61,300 nucleotides of DNA. It comes from Phenylobacterium sp. Lineage in GTDB: Bacteria; Pseudomonadota; Alphaproteobacteria; Caulobacterales; Caulobacteraceae. Made by a program: the position numbers and the translations under genes. The notes beneath the pieces were generated by a model, which was not told the DNA's origin, ran no database searches, and saw nothing but the letters and a program-made list of their open reading frames with translations. The DNA is taken from the NCBI RefSeq assembly GCF_030697305.1, contig NZ_JAUYQL010000010.1:1-61300 (forward strand), read 5' to 3'. Position 1 is the stretch's first letter. Each line of letters opens with the position of its first letter. This document shows, one piece after another, positions 24,610-31,867 of the stretch.

Positions 24610-24706
24610 GCCGGGCCGCGCGCGGGCGTGGTGGAATTGGTAGACGCGCCGGACTCAAAATCCGGTTCCGCAAGGAGTGTCGGTTCGAGCCCGACCGCCC
24701 GCACCA
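24610..24706 (+). repeat. 97-bp direct repeat, copy 2 (12 bp + whole tRNA-Leu)
   Basis: Identical to 23263-23359. Together the two copies delimit one toxin/immunity cassette; no integrase gene lies between or beside them, so tandem duplication or homologous recombination is more likely than site-specific integration. Confidence 0.95.
24622..24706 (+). tRNA. tRNA-Leu(CAA), copy 2
   Basis: Sequence-identical to the copy at 23275-23359, including CCA (24704-24706) and anticodon CAA. Followed by a ~50-bp stretch and then the second SOS box. Confidence 0.97.
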
Positions 24707-24759
24707 GCTGCTCTCTCAATTGACGACAAAGGCGATCGCCTGAGTGTTGGAGCGAAAAT

Positions 24760-24774
24760 GTTCCTGATTTGTTC
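24760..24774 (+). promoter_or_regulatory. LexA (SOS) box 2
   Basis: GTTC-CTGATTT-GTTC, again a perfect GTTC-N7-GTTC. The surroundings are similar to box 1 (TGTTCCT-ATTTGTTCTT and a downstream GCTGTGA-ACAGTG), showing that the SOS promoter was duplicated with the tRNA. It lies 104 bp upstream of the second toxin gene. Confidence 0.82.
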
Positions 24775-24877
24775 TTAATTTCCTAGCTTGGCTGTGACAG
24801 TGTGTCGGTGGCAGCCTCGTGGGGGACGAGCGGTATGCGGCTTCGCCATTGGTCCAACGCGCCATTGGAGAGAAATC

Positions 24878-25564
24878 GTGGCTGAGTCTGGTTCATATGC
24901 CCGCGGCGACCAGCCGCGTAGTGTGGCCGATCCTTTGAAGGGGCCTTACGCGAAGATGGCTGGGGCGCAGAGCGCCTACAACGCTCGGCAAGAAGAATAC
25001 GCCGAGCGCCACAGGCATGACGACGGAATGTATCGCCCCTCGGCGGACAGCGTCGAAGAGCTTCGGCGACAGCAGGCGGCGTTCAAGAAGACGGAACACG
25101 CAATCAGTCGGGATAATGCGTGGATGGCTGTGCCCGCGCTTGCGCCGGCCGCGGCGATCCTGGGGCTGGAGACAGCGGCGATGATCGCTGCGCGCATGGC
25201 GCCGGCTATCCTTCCGAGGGGGCCTCATCAGTTTGCGCAGCGCGACCCCTACCTGAGTGTGGGCGACAATTGGGCGACCCGCGCGGGTCGGCGCGCGCAT
25301 GCGGCGTTGCGCGAGAAGGTGGCGCGGAAGCCAGGATGGGAGTCTGAACAGGGCGTGCGGTTGCCAGATGGCCGTTTGGTCAGGCCTGATGTTCTGACAC
25401 CGTTCCGAGTTCGCGTCGCCGGAAAGGCTGCGAAGCCCTACCAAATGGAGCTCAAGCCGAACACGGAGTCGGGCCGCCGCGCGGCGGCGAAGGCGATGAG
25501 GAAGTATGAGGGGACCCAAGTGAAAACGCGCCCCATCTTCTACGACCCGACGCCGTTCATATGA
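24878..25564 (+). CDS. Orphan toxin-like protein with PD-(D/E)xK (REase-fold) nuclease domain
   Basis: A 228-residue protein from GTG 24878 (GGAGAGAAA upstream). Residues 1-75 are hydrophilic and helical (QSAYNARQEEYAERHRHDDG, then EELRRQQAAFKKTEHAISRDN). Residues 84-112 form an Ala-rich hydrophobic linker like that of toxin 1, although the sequences differ. The C-terminal 75 residues fit a restriction-endonuclease fold: E157 in WESEQG, D171 in LVRPDVLTP and the E191-L-K193 of YQMELKPNT, followed by SGRRAAAKAMRKYEGTQ and FYDPTP, as in Tox-REase domains of polymorphic toxins. No signal peptide is seen. The immunity gene overlaps its stop by 4 bp. It is not homologous to the HNH toxin, although the promoter regions are. 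Confidence 0.78.
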   Translation: MAESGSYARGDQPRSVADPLKGPYAKMAGAQSAYNARQEEYAERHRHDDGMYRPSADSVEELRRQQAAFKKTEHAISRDNAWMAVPALAPAAAILGLETAAMIAARMAPAILPRGPHQFAQRDPYLSVGDNWATRAGRRAHAALREKVARKPGWESEQGVRLPDGRLVRPDVLTPFRVRVAGKAAKPYQMELKPNTESGRRAAAKAMRKYEGTQVKTRPIFYDPTPFI

Positions 25565-26139
25565 CTCGCTTGTCCTATACCAAGGCGCTCGATCGCGTCC
25601 TTGGGCCGCTCGGTTTCGTTCGCGATAAGAAGGATTGGGTCCGCATCCGTGGCGACATCTGGGATTGCGTCAATCTGCAGAAGAGCTGGATCGACGGAGC
25701 CGTGACCGTAAGCCTGTACGGCAAGGATCTCGAGACAGACAGGGTCCTCAGATCGATCGAATGCGGTGTCGTGCTCGGCGTGATCCCGGTCGCTGAGCGG
25801 ATCGGTATTTTGATCGATGGCTACGACCGGTGGTGGAAGAACGATCCGAATGGGCCACTCGAACTTTCCGAAGCAGTGCGGGAGCATGCGATCCCTTGGT
25901 TCGACCGGATCCAGACGCTCGAGGACCAGGCGTCGATCTGGTACTCGCGAACCGCCACCGGACGGCCGTGGGGAAGGCAGCATCTTGGAGAGCTCGCGAT
26001 AACGCTTTTCAGGTTGGGCGCTATCGACGAAGCGTTGTCGTTTTTCGATGCGCCGGTGCCAAAGACGGCAAATCCACACACTGTGGCCACGGGGAGATGC
26101 GTGCAGCGTTGGCTGGAAGGCCACAAGCGCAGCGTTTGA
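25561..26139 (+). CDS. DUF4304-like protein, probable immunity protein
   Basis: A 192-residue soluble acidic protein starting in the ATGA overlap with the nuclease gene. The N-terminal part (LDRVLGPLGFVRDKKDWVRI, then DCVNLQKSW and VTVSLYG) resembles the DUF4304 fold (LxxxGFxRxxxxWxR...NLQKS), a family repeatedly found next to toxins and predicted as immunity proteins. The remaining 120 residues include a helical region with TATGRPWGRQHLGELAITLFRLG. Tight coupling to the REase-fold toxin supports a cognate inhibitor. The 67 bp to the next gene have no distinct feature. Confidence 0.75.
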   Translation: MTRLSYTKALDRVLGPLGFVRDKKDWVRIRGDIWDCVNLQKSWIDGAVTVSLYGKDLETDRVLRSIECGVVLGVIPVAERIGILIDGYDRWWKNDPNGPLELSEAVREHAIPWFDRIQTLEDQASIWYSRTATGRPWGRQHLGELAITLFRLGAIDEALSFFDAPVPKTANPHTVATGRCVQRWLEGHKRSV

Positions 26140-26206
26140 AACGCCGCGTCCGCCTCTAGGGCTCGGCGCGCGTTGACAGTCCGTCGCCCCTGCGCTGTCT
26201 CACCCC

Positions 26207-27103
26207 ATGCCCAACCCCCTGAACATCATCGGCGCTGGCGTGCTGGACGTGGCCTACGAGACGCACGGGCCGGCGGACGGCCAGGCCGCGGTGCTGCTGC
26301 ACGGCTTTCCCTATGACGTGCGGTGCTACGATGCGGTGGCGCCCCTGCTGGCGGCGCAGGGGATGCGGGTGATCACGCCCTACCTGCGCGGCTATGGGGC
26401 GACGCGGTTCGTGGAGGCTTCGACGCCGCGCTCCGGCGAACAGGCGGTGCTGGGGATGGATCTGCTGGCGCTGCTGAACGCGCTGGGGATCGGCCGGGCC
26501 GTGCTGGCCGGCTACGACTGGGGCGGGCGCGCGGCCTGCGTGGTCGCGGCCCTGTGGCCGGAAAGGGTGGCGGGCCTGGTCAGCGGGACCGGCTACAACA
26601 TCCAGGACATCGCCGCCTCCGTGCGGCCGGAGCCGCCTGAGGCCGAGGCGCGCTACTGGTACCAGTACTACTTGCATGGCGAGCGAGGTCGCGAGGGGCT
26701 GACGCAGAATCGCGGGGCGTTCGCGCGGCTGCTATGGCGGATGTGGTCGCCGGACTGGGCGTTCGACGAGGCGACCTTCGCGCGCACCGCGGCCTCGTTC
26801 GACAATCCGGACTTCGTCGAGGTGGTGGTGCATTCCTACCGGCACCGCTTCGGCCTGGTCGCCGGGGATCCGGCGGCGGCCGACGTCGAGCGGCGACTGG
26901 CGGCGAGACCTTCGATCGGCGTTCCCACGATCAACCTGCACGGCGCCGGCGACGGGGTGGGGCCGCCGGCGGCGGTGGACGCGGCGCTCAAGCGCTTCAC
27001 CGGCCCCTACGAGCGCCGCCTGCTGGACGGCGTCGGCCACAACATTCCGCAGGAGGCGCCGCGCGCCTTCGCCGAGGCGGTGCTGGCGCTCGCGGCGGCG
27101 TGA
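26207..27103 (+). CDS. Alpha/beta hydrolase (epoxide hydrolase-like)
   Basis: A 298-residue alpha/beta hydrolase. The nucleophile elbow is G-Y-D104-W-G-G, so the nucleophile is Asp rather than Ser, as in epoxide hydrolases and haloalkane/fluoroacetate dehalogenases. LLHGFPYDVRCYD (about 30-42) carries the oxyanion HG, and GVGHNIPQEAP near residue 282 holds the catalytic His. A cap domain (about 135-215) is rich in Tyr/Trp. It stands alone after the toxin locus. Confidence 0.9.
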   Translation: MPNPLNIIGAGVLDVAYETHGPADGQAAVLLHGFPYDVRCYDAVAPLLAAQGMRVITPYLRGYGATRFVEASTPRSGEQAVLGMDLLALLNALGIGRAVLAGYDWGGRAACVVAALWPERVAGLVSGTGYNIQDIAASVRPEPPEAEARYWYQYYLHGERGREGLTQNRGAFARLLWRMWSPDWAFDEATFARTAASFDNPDFVEVVVHSYRHRFGLVAGDPAAADVERRLAARPSIGVPTINLHGAGDGVGPPAAVDAALKRFTGPYERRLLDGVGHNIPQEAPRAFAEAVLALAAA

Positions 27104-27242
27104 GGGGCGGCGCGCGAGCGATTCGTTGACATACCTTCGTTCCGCGAGGATTCTGCGGGCGAGCCGGGGCGAGCGCGCCCGGACGGCCGGAAAGGCCGGA
27201 AAAAGGCGCGCCGCAACTCCGGTCGACGGCCAGGAGGACGTC

Positions 27243-27818
27243 ATGCGCAAGGCTCTTGCAGCGTGTGTCGGCGGGTTGGCGTTGTGCGGCGCGGGAAGCG
27301 CTACAGCGGCGATCATGGTGTTGGGCGGCGGGCTGGCGGAGGCCTGCGCCCAGGCGGCGATCCAGGGCGAATCCGACCTCAGATACGAGCAGATGTGCAC
27401 CGCCTCGATGGACGACGAGGCGCTGAGCGGCCGCGACATGGCGGGCACCCTGGTGAACCGCGGGGTGATGCGTCTGCGCCGCGCCAACTGGGACTCGGCC
27501 AAGCGGGATTTCGATAAGGCGTCGCGCATCCAACCCGACCTGGGTGAAGCCTACGTCAATCGTGGCGCGGCGTTTCTTGGAATGAGGCGCTACCCGGAAA
27601 GTCTCGTCGAGATCAACCGTGGCCTGGAGCTGGGTGTCGAGGAGCCTGCGAAGGCCTATTACAACCGCGCCCTGGCGCATGAGGGCCTGGAAGACGCGAA
27701 GTCAGCGTATCTGGACTACCAGAAGGCGCTCGAATTCAATCCCCTCTGGGAATTGCCGAAAGAACAACTGTTGAGATTCAAGGTTCAGCGCCGCATGGTC
27801 CCGGCGCCCTTGAGTTGA
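27243..27818 (+). CDS. Secreted TPR-repeat protein
   Basis: A 191-residue protein from ATG 27243 with AGGAGG 8 bp upstream. It begins with a signal peptide (MRKALAACVGGLALCGAGSATA), followed by a linker with two Cys and three TPR repeats (about 80-113, 114-147, 148-181): LVNRGVMRLRRANWDSAKRD, AYVNRGAAFLGMRRYPES, and AYYNRALAHEGLEDAKSA. Such proteins are periplasmic scaffolds. No partner is apparent from neighbours. Confidence 0.86.
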   Translation: MRKALAACVGGLALCGAGSATAAIMVLGGGLAEACAQAAIQGESDLRYEQMCTASMDDEALSGRDMAGTLVNRGVMRLRRANWDSAKRDFDKASRIQPDLGEAYVNRGAAFLGMRRYPESLVEINRGLELGVEEPAKAYYNRALAHEGLEDAKSAYLDYQKALEFNPLWELPKEQLLRFKVQRRMVPAPLS

Positions 27819-27834
27819 CGAAGACGCCCTGGCG

Positions 27835-28002
27835 TCAGCTGAATTCGGAGCTGGCCAGCCGTGCATTGACCGCGGCCTCGCAGGCTTGGCGATCGGGGTC
27901 CATGCCGCTGGCGACGGTTTCGCCGTCCTCGTCATAGACTGACCAGGTCCAACCGTCCTCGGCCTGGGCGAGGGAATAGGCGAAGCGTGTCGAGCCGTTC
28001 AT
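27835..28002 (-). CDS. Hypothetical 55-aa protein
   Basis: A small acidic protein (MNGSTRFAYSLAQAEDGWTWSVYDEDGETVASG...) that looks like a short antiparallel beta-hairpin plus helix; the DGWxWxVxDxDGxxVAxG pattern is common in tiny alphaproteobacterial proteins of unknown role. It could start four codons earlier (ATG 28014). The stretch 28003-28336 upstream (334 bp) contains no other credible gene; it is the leader/promoter region of the SWIB gene. Confidence 0.55.
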   Translation of the reverse strand: MNGSTRFAYSLAQAEDGWTWSVYDEDGETVASGMDPDRQACEAAVNARLASSEFS

Positions 28003-28336
28003 ATGCGGAACCATATCGCTACTGCACCCTAAATGCCGCTGCACTGCAGCATGAACGCACGAACGATGCTAGGGTTACATCGCGATCGCAAATCCTGGGA
28101 GCCGACTCTTTCGTGATTTGCATAGCCGTTGGTCGCGACGACTCGCCTCTCGGGCGCACGCCTTGGATCACTTCGCAGTTTTCGCGTTGTCGTTGCTGTT
28201 TCGCCGACTTAGAACGATTCGGCGGCGAGGCAGTTCGCACGCTCGCGGGCAGCCGGCCTTTCGGAACCGAACGCTGCTGCGGGCTTTCCGCGAACGTCGG
28301 GCGACCGCATAAACGATTGGGAGCTGTAGAACCAAG

Positions 28337-28603
28337 ATGGCCGAAGCCGCCGCGAAAAAACCGAACGCCCTCCAGAAGCCGCTGCAACCCTCCGCCGAGC
28401 TCGCTGCCGTGGTCGGATCGGCCAAGCTCTCGCGTGGCGAGGTGGTCTCCAAGACCTGGGAATACATCAAGAAGAACAACCTGCAGAACCCCGCCAACAA
28501 GCGCGAGATCGTCGCTGACGACAAGCTGCGCGCGGTGTTCCACGGCAAGGACCGGGTGACCATGTTCGAGATGAACAAGCACCTGGCGCAACACCTGAAG
28601 TAG
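28337..28603 (+). CDS. SWIB/MDM2-domain protein
   Basis: An 88-residue protein consisting of a single SWIB domain: LQPSAELAAVVGSAKLSRGEVVSKTWEYIKKNNLQNP (about 16-52) and the ADDKLRAVFHGKDRVTMFEMNKHLAQHL end. In eukaryotes SWIB occurs in chromatin remodelling subunits; stand-alone bacterial versions occur in chlamydiae and many alphaproteobacteria and are of unknown function, possibly nucleoid-related (the N-terminus AEAAAKKPNA is basic). A GC-rich hairpin follows the stop. Confidence 0.9.
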   Translation: MAEAAAKKPNALQKPLQPSAELAAVVGSAKLSRGEVVSKTWEYIKKNNLQNPANKREIVADDKLRAVFHGKDRVTMFEMNKHLAQHLK

Positions 28604-28617
28604 GTCACATCACGGCT

Positions 28618-28644
28618 GGACGGTCCGCCGCCGGCGGGCCGTCC
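28618..28644 (+). terminator. GC-rich hairpin after SWIB gene
   Basis: GGACGGTCCGCC...GGCGGGCCGTCC folds into a stem of about 11 bp with one mismatch, 14 bp after the stop. There is no T-run, so an intrinsic terminator is doubtful; it could act as a 3'-end stabiliser. Confidence 0.4.
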
Positions 28645-28671
28645 GTGGCCGTGGACAGGCGGGCGGCGGCG

Positions 28672-28857
28672 CTAGAGCGCTTCGGGCCGACCCAGCCAAA
28701 TGGCGACAGCGGTGCGGTTCGGGCCCACTGCGCGCACCGCCTCGTCGATATCCTCAGCACTCACCGCCAGACGTTTGCACCAGTAGTCGACCTGCAACGC
28801 GTCTTGCCGGTCGATGAGAGGCTGGGTCTCGAAGCTGCGAGGTTCGGCGGGTCGCAT
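28672..28857 (-). CDS. DUF3606 domain protein
   Basis: A 61-residue protein with RQDALQVDYWCKRLAVSAEDIDEAVRAVG and NRTAVAIWLG, the signature of DUF3606 (a small alphaproteobacterial family of unknown function often near stress genes). GGGAGAGCG is an adequate ribosome site upstream of ATG 28857. A much longer open frame continues upstream on this strand but lies antisense to the UDP-sugar dehydrogenase and has no family features. Confidence 0.8.
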   Translation of the reverse strand: MRPAEPRSFETQPLIDRQDALQVDYWCKRLAVSAEDIDEAVRAVGPNRTAVAIWLGRPEAL

Positions 28858-29022
28858 GGGCGCTCTCCCGTGAGGCGGCTTAGGGGAAGGTAACTCACAC
28901 CACGCGATCGATGTTCCCAGGCGGCGTTGGCGCACGCCGCGCTTTCGGCGGATGAAAGCCTTCGCGAAAAGTGGGATGCAGGGCGCGCGCCGTCGACCGC
29001 GGTCGCGTTGGAGGGACTGGCC

Positions 29023-30363
29023 TTGAGCGACACCGGGGGCTTCACACAGCTTCGCGACGCCATTGAGCAGCGCACCGCCGTGGTCGGCGTGATCGGCCTG
29101 GGCTACGTGGGCCTGCCGCTGGCCGCCGCCGCCGCGCGTGCGGGTTTCCCTGTGGTGGGCTTCGACACCGACCCCGCCAAACCCGCGCAGATCAACGCCG
29201 GGCGTTCCTACATCGATGCGGTGGACGGTCGCGTGCTGGCCGATCTGGTGGCGCGCGGGCGGATCAGCGCCACCGACGACCTGTCGGGCCTCGCCGGCTG
29301 CGACGTGGTGGTGATCTGCGTGCCGACGCCGCTGACCCGACATCGCGATCCCGATCTGTCCTATGTGGAGGCTACCACGCGGGCGATTGCGCAACACCTG
29401 CGTGCGCCCCAGCTCGTGGTGCTGGAATCCACCACCTACCCCGGCACCACGCGTGAGGTGCTGAAGCCGATCCTGGAGGCTGCTGGCCACGTGTCGGGCC
29501 GCGACGCCTTCCTGGCCTTCTCCCCGGAGCGGGAGGACCCCGGCAACGCGGCGTTCAGCACAGTGACCATCCCGAAGGTGGTGGCCGGCGACGGCCCCGA
29601 GGCTCAGGCCCTGGTCGTCGCGCTTTATGGCGCGATCGTCGACAAGGTGGTGCCGGTCTCGTCGCTGGACGTGGCCGAGGCGGTGAAGATCACCGAGAAC
29701 ATCTTCCGCGCCGTGAACATCGCCCTGGTCAACGAGCTGAAGGTAATCTTCAGCGCCATGGACATCGACGTCTGGGAGGTCATCGAGGCGGCCAAGACCA
29801 AGCCGTTTGGCTACATGCCGTTCTATCCGGGGCCGGGCCTCGGCGGCCACTGCATCCCCATTGATCCGTTCTACCTGACCTGGAAGTCGCGCGAGTTCGA
29901 GTTGCCGACCCGCTTCATCGAGCTGGCCGGCGAGGTCAACCTGTCGATGCCGCGCTATGTGGTCGACAAGCTGGCCGAGGCGCTGGACCGGCGCCTTCGG
30001 CTGGCGCTCAGCGCCTCCCGCGTGCTGGTGTTGGGGCTGGCCTACAAGAAGAACGTCAGCGACCTGCGCGAGAGCCCGTCGCTGAAGCTGATCGAACTGC
30101 TGGAGGCCCGCGGCGGCGAGGTCAGCTTCCACGATCCGCACATCGCCGAGATTCCGCCGACCCGCGAATGGGGCCATCTCGCCGGGCGCAAGTCCGTGGC
30201 CTTGGACGCGGGCGCGCTAGCCGGCTTCGACGCCGTGCTGATCGCCACCGACCACGACATGGTCGACTACGCTCTGGTCGTGCGCCACGCCAAGCTGGTG
30301 GTCGACACGCGAAACGTGGTGGCGCGGCTGGGCCTCGACCCTGAGCGGGTGGTCAAGGCCTAG
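29023..30363 (+). CDS. UDP-N-acetylglucosamine 6-dehydrogenase-type nucleotide sugar dehydrogenase
   Basis: A 446-residue NAD-dependent enzyme oxidising a UDP-hexosamine to the uronic acid for surface polysaccharide. I prefer TTG 29023, preceded by GGAGGGACT, giving the length of WbpA-type enzymes; the frame is open to 28927. The Rossmann motif is VGVIGLGYVGLPLA (21-34), the catalytic Cys is C277 in GLGGHCIPIDP, and VLVLGLAYKKNVSDLRESP is the C-terminal UDP-binding motif. WbpA/TviB-like rather than UDP-glucose dehydrogenase is suggested by the KTKPFGYMPFYPGPGLGGH segment. Its 3' end overlaps the convergent transporter by 11 bp. No glycosyltransferases are nearby. Confidence 0.9.
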   Translation: MSDTGGFTQLRDAIEQRTAVVGVIGLGYVGLPLAAAAARAGFPVVGFDTDPAKPAQINAGRSYIDAVDGRVLADLVARGRISATDDLSGLAGCDVVVICVPTPLTRHRDPDLSYVEATTRAIAQHLRAPQLVVLESTTYPGTTREVLKPILEAAGHVSGRDAFLAFSPEREDPGNAAFSTVTIPKVVAGDGPEAQALVVALYGAIVDKVVPVSSLDVAEAVKITENIFRAVNIALVNELKVIFSAMDIDVWEVIEAAKTKPFGYMPFYPGPGLGGHCIPIDPFYLTWKSREFELPTRFIELAGEVNLSMPRYVVDKLAEALDRRLRLALSASRVLVLGLAYKKNVSDLRESPSLKLIELLEARGGEVSFHDPHIAEIPPTREWGHLAGRKSVALDAGALAGFDAVLIATDHDMVDYALVVRHAKLVVDTRNVVARLGLDPERVVKA

Positions 30364-31867
30364 CGCCGGCCGGCGGCGCGCCCAGGATCCCCACGTCGCT
30401 CTCCTCGGCGACCACCGCAGCGGTCGGCGTCGCCGCATGGCGTTCGTTCAACAGGCGGCGCGTCTCGTCGAACTTCGATCTGCTGATCCGGTAGCGCGCG
30501 TAGAAGAACGCCGCGATGACGGCCGGGGTGCTGGCGATCGGGCCGTCCACCCAGGCAAGGCGATACAGGGTGTCGGCGTCGACCTGGCCGGGGACGGCCT
30601 TCTCCGGGAAGGCGATGGCGGTCAGGACCAGGCCCGCGATCACTTGGCCGATGGCGGTGTCGAGCTTGGAGAACAGCGTGCGGGTCGAATAGAGCACGCC
30701 CTCCTGGCGGTGGCCGATGCGCAACTCGTTCTCATCGGCGATGTCGCCCATCGCCGAGAGAGTCGAGATCGTCATGATGCAGCCGAACGTCGACTGCAGG
30801 ACGTAAGCGGCCAGCAGGACGTGCATCAGCCACGGATGGTCAGCGTCCAATACGCCGGCGATGCCGAGCGTCACCGGGATGGCGTGGGCGACGGCCACGA
30901 CCGCGCAACCCAGAGTCATGCCGAACCGCTTGCCGAAGCGGGTGTGGATCCAGGATGTGACCGCAAAGCCGATGAAGAAGCCGGCCACATTCGCCAGCAC
31001 GAACCAACGGATGTGCTCGGACGTCAGCTCCCAGTAGAAAGTGTTGATGTACAGCGCCAGGCCCGAGCGAATGCCGGTCGTCATGGCGATGAAGAACATC
31101 CCAATCAGCATGAACACGTAGTTCCGATTGGTGAAGACCGCCCCGATGTCCTTCATGAACGCGAACGGCGAGAACGGCGCCAGGTCGTCGGGCAGTTTGG
31201 CCATCAACGCGATGCGGTCGCGGGTGAACCACGCCGACACGAACAGCAACAGCAGCACCGCCGCGCCGGCGGCATACCCGAACGGCGCGTAGGCGTCCGG
31301 GTTCAGCAGGCCGCGCGGGTATTCCTCGGTCTTGTGGAAGAAGAAGGTGAGCGCGACGAAGACCACGCCGGCCGTGCCGAACTGGCCGAACAGCGTGTTC
31401 CAGCTGAGCACCCGACTACGCTCGGTGAAGTCCTTGGTCATCTCGGCGGCCAGCGCCAGGTGCGGCGTGTGGTAGACGGCCATGCAGACCCGCATGGAGG
31501 AGACGAACGCCGTAAACCACAGGAACAGCCAGAAGCCGGAAAGCATCTCCGGAGGATTGAACACGGCGATCAGGCTGAGCACCACGGGGATCGGCGCGGC
31601 GAACATGAAGGGGTGGCGTCTTCCCCATTTGCTGCGCGTTCGGTCGGAGATCGAGCCGATGATGGGGTCGGAGAAGCCGTCCAGCAGAAGGCTCGCGCCG
31701 AGCGCAAGACCGGTCCAGGTGGGATCCAGGCCACGCACCTGATTGTAGAAGAAGAAGGCGTAGCTGGAGACGGCGAAGAGCGCGATGTTCTCCGCTGTGG
31801 TGCCGACGGCGAACGTGATTTTGGTGAACAGCGGCACGCGCGCCGATGCGGCCGGTAGAGCGACCAT
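30353..31867 (-). CDS. GPH-family (MelB-like) sugar:cation symporter
   Basis: A 504-residue membrane protein with twelve helices. FTKITFAVGTTAENIALFAVSSYAFFFYNQVRGL at the N-terminus and GFSDPIIGSISDRTRSKWGRRHPFMFAAP (about 65-93) are the diagnostic glycoside-pentoside-hexuronide motif (D-P-xxG-xxxDRT-xxWGRxRP). Members import sugars or sugar acids with Na+ or H+. The substrate is not evident. It diverges across a ~570-bp gap from the meta-pathway genes. Confidence 0.92.
   Translation of the reverse strand: MVALPAASARVPLFTKITFAVGTTAENIALFAVSSYAFFFYNQVRGLDPTWTGLALGASLLLDGFSDPIIGSISDRTRSKWGRRHPFMFAAPIPVVLSLIAVFNPPEMLSGFWLFLWFTAFVSSMRVCMAVYHTPHLALAAEMTKDFTERSRVLSWNTLFGQFGTAGVVFVALTFFFHKTEEYPRGLLNPDAYAPFGYAAGAAVLLLLFVSAWFTRDRIALMAKLPDDLAPFSPFAFMKDIGAVFTNRNYVFMLIGMFFIAMTTGIRSGLALYINTFYWELTSEHIRWFVLANVAGFFIGFAVTSWIHTRFGKRFGMTLGCAVVAVAHAIPVTLGIAGVLDADHPWLMHVLLAAYVLQSTFGCIMTISTLSAMGDIADENELRIGHRQEGVLYSTRTLFSKLDTAIGQVIAGLVLTAIAFPEKAVPGQVDADTLYRLAWVDGPIASTPAVIAAFFYARYRISRSKFDETRRLLNERHAATPTAAVVAEESDVGILGAPPAGARP

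Noticed and set aside
23275..24706. tRNA-Leu copies as attL/attR of an integrative element
   Set aside because: The whole tRNA and 12 bp upstream are repeated rather than only the 3' end, and no integrase or mobility gene is present inside or beside the segment.
30437..31858. 473-codon plus-strand frame opposite the GPH transporter, and similar antisense frames (28672-30177, 43699-44841, 48769-50085)
   Set aside because: All are shadows of strong genes with the usual Arg/Gly/His/Asp-rich composition.
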